Assembly: GCA_036480375.1 (NCBI GenBank)
Contig: JAZGGI010000028.1
Coordinates: 1-64,000 of the forward strand
Source of the DNA: Candidatus Zixiibacteriota bacterium
GTDB lineage: Bacteria > Zixibacteria > MSB-5A5 > GN15 > JAAZOE01
Reading direction: 5' to 3'
Length of the DNA: 64,000 nt
Position numbers and translations under genes: made by a program
The notes under the pieces: model-generated
The model's database searches: none
Seen by the model: only the letters and a program-made list of their open reading frames with translations
What the model was told of the DNA's origin: nothing
In this document: positions 1 to 8,423 of the stretch, one piece after another
Layout of the letters: each line of letters starts with the position of its first letter
How positions within the stretch are numbered: position 1 is the stretch's first letter

Positions 1-127
1 TGCCACCACCCTTACGATTCAAGATCATCGTCATCGCCGCCGTCAATGTCGTCTTGCCATGATCGACGTGACCGATCGTGCCGACATTCACGTGCGGCTT
101 CGTCCGCTTAAATTTCTCCTTGGCCAT
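1..127 (-). CDS. tuf: Elongation factor Tu, N-terminal part (3' end outside the window)
   Basis: GTPase that delivers aminoacyl-tRNA to the ribosome. Only the first ~42 codons are present. The protein opens [20 protein letters not shown] and continues into the G1 P-loop [13 protein letters not shown], which is diagnostic of EF-Tu. The ATG at 127 is preceded by a good Shine-Dalgarno (GGAGG) about 8 nt upstream. The gene runs off the left edge of the window. A tRNA-Thr lies just upstream on the same strand, the usual tRNA-tufB arrangement, so the two are probably co-transcribed. Confidence 0.97.
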   Translation of the reverse strand, partial: MAKEKFKRTKPHVNVGTIGHVDHGKTTLTAAMTMILNRKGGG

Positions 128-155
128 GGCCAATTCCTCCGCTAGTAACGCTTAA

Positions 156-228
156 AGCCCAGAACCGGATTCGAACCGGTGACCTCATCCTTACCAAGGA
201 TGTGCTCTACCTACTGAGCTATCTGGGC
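156..228 (-). tRNA. tRNA-Thr (anticodon GGT)
   Basis: A 73-nt cloverleaf on the minus strand. The acceptor stem GCCCAGA pairs with TCTGGGC, the anticodon loop TTGGTAA gives GGT, and the T-arm carries GGTTCGAATCC. CCA is not encoded. It lies 28 nt upstream of tuf on the same strand, which fits a joint transcript. Confidence 0.96.
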
Positions 229-282
229 CTAACTTTTTTCCCAGCACAAAAATAGGCGTAATCGCCTAAAGTAAAGACCAGT

Positions 283-310
283 AATTTACCTTTTTTGAAT
301 TGCTTGTCAA
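283..310 (-). promoter_or_regulatory. Sigma-70-like promoter for tRNA-Thr/tuf
   Basis: On the minus strand TTGACA (305-310) is followed after 16 nt by TAAATT (283-288), about 55 nt upstream of tRNA-Thr. The -35 is perfect and the -10 is partial. No start site has been measured. Confidence 0.5.
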
Positions 311-620
311 GTGAAAATTCACGACGGGAATTAATTTTCTTAAACTGAAAAGCTGTCCCGATTTACACCTGTCGCCATCCTCCTCACGACCCTCAAAAAA
401 AGCCTTCCGGGTTATTATCTTGGATATCGGCAAATCCGTTTCACAGTTTACGCAATTTGTGCACAATATATACAAATTTTAATTCTCGCCGCGAAACGAA
501 TTCAATAATGCTAAAGCCCCGTTTTGGGGCTGGCTTCTGAGCAATCGAAATATCCCGGCAATTGTTCCCCTATATATAATGTGTAAATCAAAAAATCAAC
601 TATCGATGGATATAATTTTG

Positions 621-660
621 GGGATAAAAAAATGGAGCGGGAGACGACGTGGCAATCTCT
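621..660 (-). repeat. Copy 1 of tRNA-Gly 3'-end repeat
   Basis: This 40-nt block is identical to 774-813. It contains the last 12 nt of the tRNA-Gly 3' end (GTCTCCCGCTCC on the minus strand) and the A-rich flank found beside the real tRNA at 841-854. It is fused to GACGTGGCAATCTC, the outer arm of the dispersed palindrome at 703-746. Confidence 0.75.
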
Positions 661-702
661 TGTTCCCCTCTTAATAATATATAAATCGAAAAAGCAAGAC
701 CA

Positions 703-746
703 GTCATTGCGAGGAGTTTTGCGAGGCGAAATGACGTGGCAATCTC
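703..746. repeat. REP-like palindromic dispersed repeat
   Basis: GTCATTGCGAGGAG near the left and GCGAGGCGAAATGACGTGGC near the right form an imperfect palindrome. It resembles the dispersed GTCATTGCGAGGAG...GCAATCTC elements of many bacterial genomes. The right arm (GACGTGGCAATCTCT) recurs at 646-660 and 799-813, fused to tRNA-Gly 3'-end copies. Confidence 0.65.
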
Positions 747-773
747 TAAATTTTAATTACTCCGGGTTTCGTG

Positions 774-813
774 GGGATAAAAAAATGGAGCGGGAGACGA
801 CGTGGCAATCTCT
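774..813 (-). repeat. Copy 2 of tRNA-Gly 3'-end repeat
   Basis: Identical over 40 nt to 621-660. It lies 41 nt from the genuine tRNA-Gly 3' end and carries the same A-rich flank plus the tRNA 3' tail. The copies are in tandem and in the same orientation as the tRNA. Confidence 0.75.
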
Positions 814-854
814 AATTTCCAAGTATTCCGGGTTTTCGAAAGATAAAAAAATGG

Positions 855-927
855 AGCGGGAGACGGGGGTCGAACCCGCGACAGTTAGCTTGGAAGGCTA
901 ATACTCTACCAGCTGAGTTACTCCCGC
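855..927 (-). tRNA. tRNA-Gly (anticodon TCC)
   Basis: A 73-nt minus-strand cloverleaf. Acceptor GCGGGAG pairs with CTCCCGC, the anticodon loop CTTCCAA gives TCC, and the T-arm contains GGTTCGACCCC. Its 3' tail is duplicated twice downstream (621-660, 774-813), as at genes repeatedly used as integration or recombination sites. Confidence 0.96.
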
Positions 928-940
928 TCGAGCGACCATA

Positions 941-969
941 TATATATAGTGGAAACTTCGGATTGGCAA
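941..969 (-). promoter_or_regulatory. Promoter of tRNA-Gly
   Basis: TTGCCA (964-969 read on minus), 17-nt spacer, TATATA (941-946). The -10 ends 14 nt before the mature tRNA 5' end, a typical stable-RNA promoter distance. Confidence 0.7.
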
Positions 970-985
970 GAAAATTCTTGACTGA

Positions 986-1105
986 TTATGGGGATTCGGT
1001 CGGTTCCTTACCGTTATCTTTTTCTCCCTCGCTTTTATCCTCGTCATCATCCGGCTTAGTCAACTCAATAAAATCCGGATCATCCCAGTCTTGTAGGTCG
1101 AAACC
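986..1105 (-). pseudogene. Remnant 3' end of a second TPR gene
   Basis: The minus-strand reading ends DDPDFIELTKPDDDEDKSEG and then a short acidic tail. It aligns residue for residue with the C-terminus of the neighbouring TPR protein (DDPDFLKLTEPDDEDDKEKG). Similarity stops about 40 codons in, and no TPR body precedes it. The open frame runs upstream to 1282 only through unrelated low-complexity sequence. I read it as the broken end of a tandem duplicate, not a functional protein. Confidence 0.6.
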
Positions 1106-1119
1106 CCTGCGGTTTCGAC
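1097..1119. repeat. Perfect hairpin repeat
   Basis: A 9-bp inverted repeat, GTCGAAACC / GGTTTCGAC, around a 5-nt loop. It lies between the TPR remnant and the TPR gene. The architecture matches the hairpin at 3020-3047 (9-11-bp stem, CCTG-containing loop), so both may belong to one intergenic repeat class. Confidence 0.6.
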
Positions 1120-1223
1120 ATTCCAATTGTTCCCCTACCAGGCCTTTGCCTGTCTCGAGAATTGTGCCCGAAGCAAAATTCATTTGCGCGGGGCGGGGTG
1201 TGTTTGGTTTTGGAATTATTAAC

Positions 1224-2738
1224 CTATTCCAAATCGTCCTCATCTTCCCCCTTTTCCCCTTTTTCCTTATCATCCTCATCATCCGGCTCGGTCAACTTAA
1301 GAAAGTCGGGATCATCCAAATAGGCTTTTAAATCTTTGTCTTTACGAGCGACGAATTTATACTTGGAATTCAATTGTATTGCCTTATCCAAATTAATCAG
1401 CATTTTAATTTTATCATTCAAATGAGCAAACGTACATGCCATATTAAAAATGGCTTTGTCATTATTGGGTTTTATTTCAATACATATCTTAAACTTATCA
1501 ATCGCCTTATGGAAATATTCAGCCTTGTTTTTCAATTTTCCAATTTCAGCCAGCGTAACGCCCCAATTGTTATAGATTGCATCCCTTTCAGGATTAACCT
1601 CTACCGCCGTCCTGTATTTCTCTATTGCATGGTGGAAATATTCGGGTTTGTTTTCGGCTTTTGCAATACTGAACAGTGCGACGCCCCAATTCATAATAGC
1701 CTTATCATTTTTCGGATTTATCTCAACCGCTTCACTGTATTTATCAATTCCATCTTGAAAATAAGTAGAGCTATTGGTTATTTCGCCAATTTGGCACAGA
1801 GCGGTTCCCCAATCCATAAATGCATCATCCTTTTTGGGAGCTATCTTTATCGCTTTTTTGAATTTCTCAATTGCTGTATGGAAATATTCGATCTTATTTT
1901 TGGATTCGCCAATTTCAAATAGTGAAAGACCCCAATTATAATAGGCTGCATCGTTATCAAGATTTATCTTTGTTACTTTTTCAAAATATCCCATAGAAGA
2001 TTTAAAGTTCTTTTCACCATAAGTTATATTTCCTAACATAAAATTAGCTTCTTCATCATCTGGCTTTACTTTAAGACAGGCAAGCATCCCATCCTTTGCT
2101 TTATTAAATTGCTCAAGCCTAAAATAATGACGCGCTATTAATTTATGTGTATCTGCAGGAATTTTAGATAAATCTATGTTTTGTATTTTCATCCAACCCA
2201 ATAGGGCCTCATAATAGGAGACAGCCTCTATCGCGTCATCCTTCGGAATATTATCAAGTTTTTTCTTAAAATCAGTTGTTTCGTCTGTTTCAATTTCCGC
2301 TTTTTGTTCGAATACTTCCAAATGATTTTGCAGTTGCTCAGTTATTGATCCAGCCTTTCCAACATGTTCTTCCATCCTTTGTCTTAATCGTCTAACTTCT
2401 TTCATTTCCACACGGGCTTCACTTCTTGCCTTATTACCCTGATAAACCGCAAAAACTGCAGCCAAAGAGATAACTGCAACCAATATCCCAACGGCCGTCA
2501 ACATAATATTTATCCATACTTTATTCGATTCCATAAGATCAAGCGCTTTTTCGACGTACATGGCATCGTTTGAAGTGAGAGCAACATAAACCGTATCGGA
2601 AGTCTCTACAGTATCCACATCATGAACTATAATCGTATCTGTTTTTTGCGCTTGTGTAGAATCAGATTGACCAAGGCAAACAGCATAGCCAATAGTCATA
2701 ATCGCTATCATCATCACTAAAATTATTTTTCTTCGCAT
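1224..2738 (-). CDS. Membrane-anchored TPR-repeat protein
   Basis: A protein of 504 aa with no assigned reaction; TPR arrays usually form protein-binding scaffolds. Residues 1-24 form an N-terminal hydrophobic segment or signal peptide, ~74-99 a transmembrane helix, ~103-150 a charged coiled coil, and ~190-490 a row of TPR-like units. The units have a long ~46-aa spacing (NWGVALFSIAKAENKPEYFH type) and are nearly tandem copies. The tail is very acidic. I chose the ATG at 2738 because it precedes the hydrophobic segment MRRKIILVMM and has a G-rich SD; the frame opens 19 codons earlier. A broken copy of its 3' end lies downstream at 986-1105. Confidence 0.85.
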   Translation of the reverse strand: MRRKIILVMMIAIMTIGYAVCLGQSDSTQAQKTDTIIVHDVDTVETSDTVYVALTSNDAMYVEKALDLMESNKVWINIMLTAVGILVAVISLAAVFAVYQGNKARSEARVEMKEVRRLRQRMEEHVGKAGSITEQLQNHLEVFEQKAEIETDETTDFKKKLDNIPKDDAIEAVSYYEALLGWMKIQNIDLSKIPADTHKLIARHYFRLEQFNKAKDGMLACLKVKPDDEEANFMLGNITYGEKNFKSSMGYFEKVTKINLDNDAAYYNWGLSLFEIGESKNKIEYFHTAIEKFKKAIKIAPKKDDAFMDWGTALCQIGEITNSSTYFQDGIDKYSEAVEINPKNDKAIMNWGVALFSIAKAENKPEYFHHAIEKYRTAVEVNPERDAIYNNWGVTLAEIGKLKNKAEYFHKAIDKFKICIEIKPNNDKAIFNMACTFAHLNDKIKMLINLDKAIQLNSKYKFVARKDKDLKAYLDDPDFLKLTEPDDEDDKEKGEKGEDEDDLE

Positions 2739-3019
2739 GGGGGAATCCCCTTTTATTTTTTTATTGGCAAAAGAACTTTCGCCTGATTCGCGCAAGAGCC
2801 TTATCTTTCAATTTAATATACGAATAATAGTGTTATTTATTCATGTTTGCAAGCGGTATTTGAGGTTTATTCGGGATAATTTAGTAGGGCATCCCTGCCA
2901 AAGGTTTCAAGCGAAAACTCAAAAGGGTCGAAGCGAGAAAGATCCCGCCAAAAAAATTTGCAGGATCGCGGGGATCGCTGCCCTGCTGGCTGCACCGCAC
3001 AAGGACAATTTGGTATTGC

Positions 3020-3047
3020 GTAGCGACAACCCTGGGGTTGTCGTTAC
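3020..3047. repeat. 11-bp hairpin repeat
   Basis: GTAGCGACAAC pairs with GTTGTCGTTAC (one G-T pair) around CCTGGG. A related palindrome followed by a T-run ends the nfnAB transcript at 26910-26938, so the element type may double as a terminator. Confidence 0.65.
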
Positions 3048-3087
3048 ACATCAAGGCCCCCCAACATTTTCCCCACCAACCCACCAT

Positions 3088-3266
3088 TATTTCCGAGATT
3101 ATCCGCGTTTATAGAGTGAAATTTGTATGCGACTGTTTGAAAATTATATGGAGGAGAAGTCTTTTACGAAGTACGAAAAAGGACAAAACGAACCCAATTC
3201 TCCGCAATCAAAGACACAACAATAAATTACAAGGAATTTTCAAAAATCAAAATGTGGATAACTCAT
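3088..3266 (+). repeat. Dispersed intergenic repeat, copy A
   Basis: Aligns over most of its length with the reverse complement of ~27100-27275 and in part with 59624-59715. Shared blocks include ATCCGCxTTTATAGAxTGAAAT, AAAAAGGACAAAACGAACCC and TGTGGATAACTC. No coding pattern is kept between copies. Confidence 0.75.
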
Positions 3267-3398
3267 GATTTTTGCATAATTTTGCAGGATGAAGCCTAAC
3301 GGGCTTCAACCAAAAATACTCATGGTATCCCCGCCAGGTTGGGGATGGCAGGAGCCCTGCGAGCTCCTTCCCGACTGTTCAAGAGGTCCCTTGTGCAC

Positions 3399-3434
3399 AA
3401 AAAAAAAACCGGGAATCATGTCGCGAATTCCCGG
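3399..3434 (-). terminator. Rho-independent terminator of the sorting-domain protein gene
   Basis: On the minus strand an 8-bp stem (CCGGGAAT / ATTCCCGG) is followed directly by a run of ten T (3399-3408). It lies 28 nt after the stop of the 3463-4503 gene. Confidence 0.85.
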
Positions 3435-3462
3435 CCCATATATATTAAATCGAATTTGTCTG

Positions 3463-4503
3463 TTAGCGCAAAAGAAGCATCTTTTTGCTGTCGGTGAATT
3501 CACCGGAGGTGATCCGGTAATAATATATTCCCGATGCCGCTTCCTGGCCGTTCTCGTTTTTGCTGTCCCACATAACCGAATGAGGCCCAGCTGTCATATC
3601 TTTGGAAATCAGAGTCTGCACTTTCTCGCCCAGGATATTATATATATCGAGCGTTACGAACGACGCTTTAGGAATATTAAAGTCAATCCGGGTGAAGGGA
3701 TTAAACGGATTGGGATAATTCTGCCGCAGGCTGTAAATCATCGGATTCAATTCCGCCCAGTTGTCAACGTCGGTCGGGAGACGATGCATAATAAGAGCGA
3801 AAGTACCGGTGTCGTTGATTTGCGCGTCGCTGGCCAGAATGGAATATTCCCCGGCGACCGATACGGAATTAATTATCGCCACGGCTTCGAAGGGATCAAC
3901 GCTCGCCTTTAATAAAATGCCATTAGGTTTAAAAAGCTCTAACCGTGGATGAATCCCACCACTTAATCGTATCATTTGAACAATAAAGGCATCACCTTCA
4001 TTTACACTAAATTTATATGGCTTTAATTGTGCGAAGGAGGTTAAAGAATCTATGATAGTCGCCTCGTAACTCAATTTCCTTGCTCCAATCGGATCGTTGG
4101 TTCGCTGAACGGTAAAGGCGTATCCCCCTCGTCCGGGTCCGTCATAATCATAACATAAAAGCCTGCAATATCCGTTTTGGTACATTCTCTTATCAACAAT
4201 TTCAGCAAAACCCGATCCGGTACCAGAGACGTCCAGCAGATTATTATTGGGACCCCAGAGTTCAATTCGAGGTTGAAACGTTCCTCCCGTTCGCGCCATT
4301 CGAATCATTATATTATCCCCGTCCCGGACACTAAACCGATAGGAATGAATTTCAAGCGAAGAATTAATAGTATTGGTTTTTAACGCACCCATAGATAAGG
4401 TTCCGCAATGATCATATTCGCATCCGTAAGCATGGGAACCAATCAATATAACCACCGCAGAAAATATCCCGCGCAGGACATATTTTGAAAGATTTGATTT
4501 CAT
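3463..4503 (-). CDS. Secreted protein with type IX-style C-terminal sorting domain
   Basis: 346 aa, probably exported and surface-attached or released; function of the body is unknown. Residues 1-27 form a signal peptide. Two related ~110-aa beta-rich domains follow (YRFSVRDGDNIMIRM and YKFSVNEGDAFIVQM mark equivalent strands). They resemble the pre-peptidase/bacterial C-terminal type that often accompanies secreted enzymes. The last ~80 residues carry NYPNPFNPFTRIDF, then a FlgD-like Ig fold ending KKMLLLR, the classic FCB-group sorting signal. Start taken at the second Met, just before the signal peptide. Monocistronic, with a strong terminator. Confidence 0.85.
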   Translation of the reverse strand: MKSNLSKYVLRGIFSAVVILIGSHAYGCEYDHCGTLSMGALKTNTINSSLEIHSYRFSVRDGDNIMIRMARTGGTFQPRIELWGPNNNLLDVSGTGSGFAEIVDKRMYQNGYCRLLCYDYDGPGRGGYAFTVQRTNDPIGARKLSYEATIIDSLTSFAQLKPYKFSVNEGDAFIVQMIRLSGGIHPRLELFKPNGILLKASVDPFEAVAIINSVSVAGEYSILASDAQINDTGTFALIMHRLPTDVDNWAELNPMIYSLRQNYPNPFNPFTRIDFNIPKASFVTLDIYNILGEKVQTLISKDMTAGPHSVMWDSKNENGQEAASGIYYYRITSGEFTDSKKMLLLR

Positions 4504-4654
4504 ACCCAAACCTTTTTCAAATTTAACAGACGTTTTCATTATCTTAATGACGTAAAAACACCATTAAATGTCAAAATTTCTTTCGCTTGCAGAAAGATTC
4601 AACCTTACATTCGACACAATAATATACGAATTATTTTAGCTTTGGCTACAAAAA

Positions 4655-5539
4655 TCAATAATATTTCGGTAAATCGGGTTCTGCTTCGGGGAGAAGTCCC
4701 CAATGCAATTTATTCCTTAAAACATCGTAAAATGTATTATTTCGAAAGACTACGAAATTAATGAAATAATCGGCTTTTCGTACAATAAAACTCGATTCAC
4801 GGGAGAGACTGCAGGATACCTGTCCATCCAGAGTCAATACCGGATCGCTATGCTTGCTACGGGTTACGACCCGCAATTCGTTCGAATCGGAAAAAATAAT
4901 AGGCCGGGTTGTTAATGAAAAGGCGGATATTGGGGAGACAATAAAAGCATTCATAAGGGGATTTAATATCGGTCCCCCGACCGCCAGAGAATATGCGGTC
5001 GAACCGGTTGGTGTAGAAATAATCAATCCGTCGGCGGCATACGAGCAGATAAAGTAATCGTCAGCGTACAAATCGAGATTGATAATACGGGAAATCGAAC
5101 CTCGATCGACGACTATGTCATTCAGAGCAAAAGGTGATTCTAATTTCTGGCCATTTTCGAGTTCGACTTCTGCGACCATTCTCTTTTCCAACAAATATTT
5201 GCCTTCGAGAACCAATAACAAAGTCTGTTCCAACGCCTTGGGAGTTAATTGTGTTAAAAATCCAAGGGAGCCCAAATTAATGCCAAGGATCGGAATGCCG
5301 GTTGATTTCACTGCCCTGGCCGAAGACAGTAAAGTGCCGTCGCCGCCCAGAGATACTATCATATCAGATTTGTTGGGAAGTTCATCGACGGGAACTCGTT
5401 CGATATTTAATTTTAATTCATCCGTCATCGGCGAGGCAAATATCAACGAGACGTCTTTTTTATCACCCCAGGAGATAATCCGCCGGATGACATTTTCGGC
5501 ATCGGGGCGATTCATATTGGGCACAATTCCAAAGCGCAT
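4655..5539 (-). CDS. nadK: NAD kinase
   Basis: Phosphorylates NAD+ to NADP+ using ATP or polyphosphate, in the cytosol. The GGDGT motif lies at residues 65-69, followed by GINLGSLGFLTQL. The substrate site includes the conserved ND pair (NDIVVDRG) and SYAADGLIISTPTGSTAYS. At 294 aa the length is normal. Its ATG overlaps the Dxs stop by one base (TAATG), so it is the last gene of an xseA-xseB-prenyl synthase-dxs-nadK operon and translationally coupled. NADPH supply fits the isoprenoid genes upstream. Confidence 0.96.
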   Translation of the reverse strand: MRFGIVPNMNRPDAENVIRRIISWGDKKDVSLIFASPMTDELKLNIERVPVDELPNKSDMIVSLGGDGTLLSSARAVKSTGIPILGINLGSLGFLTQLTPKALEQTLLLVLEGKYLLEKRMVAEVELENGQKLESPFALNDIVVDRGSISRIINLDLYADDYFICSYAADGLIISTPTGSTAYSLAVGGPILNPLMNAFIVSPISAFSLTTRPIIFSDSNELRVVTRSKHSDPVLTLDGQVSCSLSRESSFIVRKADYFINFVVFRNNTFYDVLRNKLHWGLLPEAEPDLPKYY

Positions 5540-7530
5540 TATTTGTTTTTTTCCATTTCAGATTTTTGGGAAATTGTTTTTTCCGCTTTAATATCCGTTT
5601 TTAACTTCCCGCTCTCTCCCGCAGTTCGTTTACCATTTCCAATCTGAAAAACGTTAAGAAAAGACCGTTTATTCTTGAACACCGAACTGACACTGCGGAA
5701 AATACCGTCTTCATCGAGTCCTATTTCCTTGAGCAACAAATCGCGGCTGCCATGCTGAACGAATCTATCGGGGATTCCAAGTTTTATTATTCTGCCGCGA
5801 TAATCAATCGAATCCAGATAGTCATGGACGGCTGAACCAAAACCGCCAAAGAGACTATTCTCCTCAACCGTTACGATCCGTTTGAATCTTTCGGAAATTT
5901 CTTTTAAGGCTTCAGAATCGAGAGGCTTAATAAACCGGGCATTTATCAGCGACGCGTTGATCCCGGCAATTCGCAATCGCTCAACCACCGGATAACACTG
6001 CGACACCATTGACCCGGTGGCAATGATCGCCACATCCGAACCTCCTACGGAAACATCCCATTGTCCCCATTCGATGTTTTTAATATTTCTGCCGAGTTCA
6101 TAAGGCACCGTCCCGCGCGGATAACGAATCGCTACCGGCCCGATTTTATTTTTGACCGCATATTCGAGCATTTGGCATAACTCATCGCCATCAGCGGGCG
6201 CGGCAATAATCATATTGGGAACCGCCCTCAAGTAACTGATATCAAAAGCGCCGTGATGCGTCGGGCCGTCTTCACCGACTAAACCGGCCCGATCAATACA
6301 AAAAACGACCGGTAATTTTTGCAGAGCGACGTCATGTATAATTTGATCGTAAGCCCGTTGCAGGAACGTAGAATAAATGGCGACCACGGGACGCAATCCA
6401 CCAGCGGCCAATCCGGCGGCATAACAAACCGCATGCTGTTCGGCAATCCCCACATCATAAAATCGATCGGGTAGTTTTTCCGCGAATTCAGTCAATCCAG
6501 TTCCGGGAGCCATGGCGGCGGTAATTGCAATAACTTTAGAATCACTTTCAGCGATTTCGGTTATCTTTTTTCCAAAAACAGAAGTGTAGGAAGGTAGTCT
6601 GGATGTCTTATTGGTCTGACCGGTTACCTTGTTGAAGGCCGATATCCCATGAAATTTGGTCGCGTTCTTTTCGGCCGGTTCATAGCCTCTCCCTTTTTGC
6701 GTAATAACATGCAGTAATCTCGGACCGTTAAGTTCCTTAATTTGCTTAAGAGTTTTTAATAGAACGGGTAAATCATGGCCGTCAATCGGACCGAAATATC
6801 TGAATCCTAACCGTTCAAAGATAATTCCCGGCACCAGGATACCTTTAATTTGTTTTTCAAAATTCCGAACCGTTGCCTTAATTTTATCAGCTTTTTTAAG
6901 TCGTCCGATAAACCGCCAGATATCGTCCCGTAATTTATTATAGGATTCATCGGCGAGGATATGAGTCAGGTACCTTGACATCGCCCCAACGTTCTCCGAA
7001 ATCGACATGGAATTATCATTTAGGATTACCAAAAGATTTGTCTTTTGCGCTCCGGCGTTATTCAATCCTTCAAAGGACAATCCCCCGGTAAGAGCTCCAT
7101 CGCCAATGACCGCGATAACATCATTGTCAATTTCATTCAGACGATTAGCTTCGGCCAAACCGAGAGCCGCTGAAATAGAAGTCGAAGCGTGCCCCGCTCC
7201 AAAAGCGTCGGATTCAGATTCACTCCGTTTGGTAAATCCTGAAAGACCTCCATATTGTCTGATTGTATTAAATCGATCTTTGCGGCCGGTCAAAAGCTTA
7301 TGAACATAAGATTGGTGAGCGACATCCCACACGATTTGATCAGCAGGACAATTATATAGATAATGTAACGCGATGGTCAATTCCACGACGCCCAGGTTGG
7401 ATGCCAGGTGTCCGCCAGTCTGACTAATAGTAGAAATTATGTTGGCGCGAATTTCTTCGGTCAGTTGATTTAAATCATCCGTTGACAGCTTCTTGAGGTC
7501 CTGCACCGATAATATCTTCTCTAAAAACAT
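5539..7530 (-). CDS. dxs: 1-deoxy-D-xylulose-5-phosphate synthase
   Basis: First enzyme of the MEP pathway: pyruvate plus glyceraldehyde-3-phosphate gives DXP with thiamine diphosphate. 663 aa. The ThDP motif GDGALTGGLSFEGLNNAG and the substrate region VGIAEQHAVCYAAGLA are intact, as are DVAHQSYVHKLLTGR and the DRAGLVGEDGPTHHG loop. The start is the ATG at 7530, behind GGAG at proper spacing and 11 nt after the prenyl synthase stop; the open frame reaches 7551. The C-terminus carries a ~35-residue Lys/Glu-rich extension beyond the usual Dxs end. Confidence 0.97.
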   Translation of the reverse strand: MFLEKILSVQDLKKLSTDDLNQLTEEIRANIISTISQTGGHLASNLGVVELTIALHYLYNCPADQIVWDVAHQSYVHKLLTGRKDRFNTIRQYGGLSGFTKRSESESDAFGAGHASTSISAALGLAEANRLNEIDNDVIAVIGDGALTGGLSFEGLNNAGAQKTNLLVILNDNSMSISENVGAMSRYLTHILADESYNKLRDDIWRFIGRLKKADKIKATVRNFEKQIKGILVPGIIFERLGFRYFGPIDGHDLPVLLKTLKQIKELNGPRLLHVITQKGRGYEPAEKNATKFHGISAFNKVTGQTNKTSRLPSYTSVFGKKITEIAESDSKVIAITAAMAPGTGLTEFAEKLPDRFYDVGIAEQHAVCYAAGLAAGGLRPVVAIYSTFLQRAYDQIIHDVALQKLPVVFCIDRAGLVGEDGPTHHGAFDISYLRAVPNMIIAAPADGDELCQMLEYAVKNKIGPVAIRYPRGTVPYELGRNIKNIEWGQWDVSVGGSDVAIIATGSMVSQCYPVVERLRIAGINASLINARFIKPLDSEALKEISERFKRIVTVEENSLFGGFGSAVHDYLDSIDYRGRIIKLGIPDRFVQHGSRDLLLKEIGLDEDGIFRSVSSVFKNKRSFLNVFQIGNGKRTAGESGKLKTDIKAEKTISQKSEMEKNK

Positions 7531-7541
7531 AATTCTCCATA

Positions 7542-8423
7542 CTAATGCCACCGTCCCCCAATAAAACGGCCGATGGTTACGAAATTCCCGCTTTTCGGTA
7601 TCGTGCTTTCCACCAGGTCAATCGCTTCTTCAATCAATTGTCCTGCTTTTTCATGTGATTTATCGAGCCCGATCACGGAAGGGTAAGTTGCCTTATTATT
7701 TTTTGAATCGGATCCAATCGGTTTGCCCAACAATTCAGCATCCCCCTCAATATCAAGTATATCATCAATGATTTGAAAGGCCAATCCGATTTTTTCACCG
7801 TATTGTGTGATAGCCTGAAGCTTCTCATTATCGGCATTTGCCAGAATCGAACCAATGCGAACGGCGCCCCGAATGAGTTTTCCGGTTTTATGATTATGGA
7901 TAAATTCCACTTCATCCAAATTTAAATTACGCCCCTCGGCTTCCAGATCGGCCATCTGACCACCTAACATCCCGCCGGTGCCAATCGCCTTAGCGAGTTC
8001 CAATACCACTTCGGCATTCCCGGTTTCGGCCATCAATCTAAATGCGAAATCATGGAGGGCGTCACCTGCCAAAAGCGCTATAGCCTCATTGTATTTTTTG
8101 TGAAGCGTGGGTTTGCCTCGCCTAAAATCATCGTCATCCATGCAGGGCAAATCATCGTGAATCAAAGAATATGTATGCACTAATTCCAACGCCACGGCCG
8201 CTTTATAAATTTCCTGACCGGTTCCATCGCAGGCTTCATACGCGGCCAAAGCCAAAACGGGACGAAGTCTTTTCCCGCCGGCCATTACCGAATATCGAAT
8301 CGCTTTATGTAAAACATGAGGATATACGTCGGGCGCAGGTAGAAATTTCAACAAATATTCATTGATGAGTTTCGCCTTTTCAATCAAATACGCGGGAGCG
8401 GTTACTTTTATGTTCTCAGTCAT
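7542..8423 (-). CDS. ispA: Polyprenyl (farnesyl/geranylgeranyl) diphosphate synthase
   Basis: Trans-prenyltransferase that condenses IPP with allylic diphosphates. The first aspartate-rich motif is DDLPCMDDDDFRRG and the second DDILDIEGD; GGKRLRP binds IPP. 293 aa, as expected for IspA. The ATG at 8423 has an SD (GGAG) and overlaps xseB by 8 nt. Product chain length cannot be read safely from sequence alone, so farnesyl is the default. It feeds UppS and UbiA encoded further along on the same strand. Confidence 0.93.
   Translation of the reverse strand: MTENIKVTAPAYLIEKAKLINEYLLKFLPAPDVYPHVLHKAIRYSVMAGGKRLRPVLALAAYEACDGTGQEIYKAAVALELVHTYSLIHDDLPCMDDDDFRRGKPTLHKKYNEAIALLAGDALHDFAFRLMAETGNAEVVLELAKAIGTGGMLGGQMADLEAEGRNLNLDEVEFIHNHKTGKLIRGAVRIGSILANADNEKLQAITQYGEKIGLAFQIIDDILDIEGDAELLGKPIGSDSKNNKATYPSVIGLDKSHEKAGQLIEEAIDLVESTIPKSGNFVTIGRFIGGRWH

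Larger units (their letters stand above)
229..854. other. Gene-free stretch between tRNA-Thr and tRNA-Gly
   Basis: No credible gene is seen. Positions 311-560 look like plain spacer. From about 560 the DNA is built of related ~65-90-nt units containing copies of the tRNA-Gly 3' end and a palindromic dispersed repeat, described as separate entries. The short open frame around 632-901 is made of these repeats and is not a gene. Confidence 0.6.
2739..3398. other. Repeat-rich intergenic region
   Basis: Divergence/termination zone between the TPR gene and the secreted protein gene. It holds a perfect hairpin (3020-3047), a ~180-nt copy of a dispersed intergenic repeat (3088-3266), and several G+C-rich short inverted repeats at 3289-3370. 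The open frames here are in repeat DNA and lack start context, so I do not call genes. Confidence 0.6.

Noticed and set aside
632-901. 89-codon plus-strand frame with repeated METTWQS-like peptides
   Set aside because: Made entirely of tRNA-Gly tail repeats and a palindromic element, and it runs into the antisense of a tRNA; no SD.
1374-1922. 182-codon plus frame opposite the TPR gene
   Set aside because: Antisense shadow of the TPR repeats; its repeated FNF/FGF pattern follows from the TPR periodicity.
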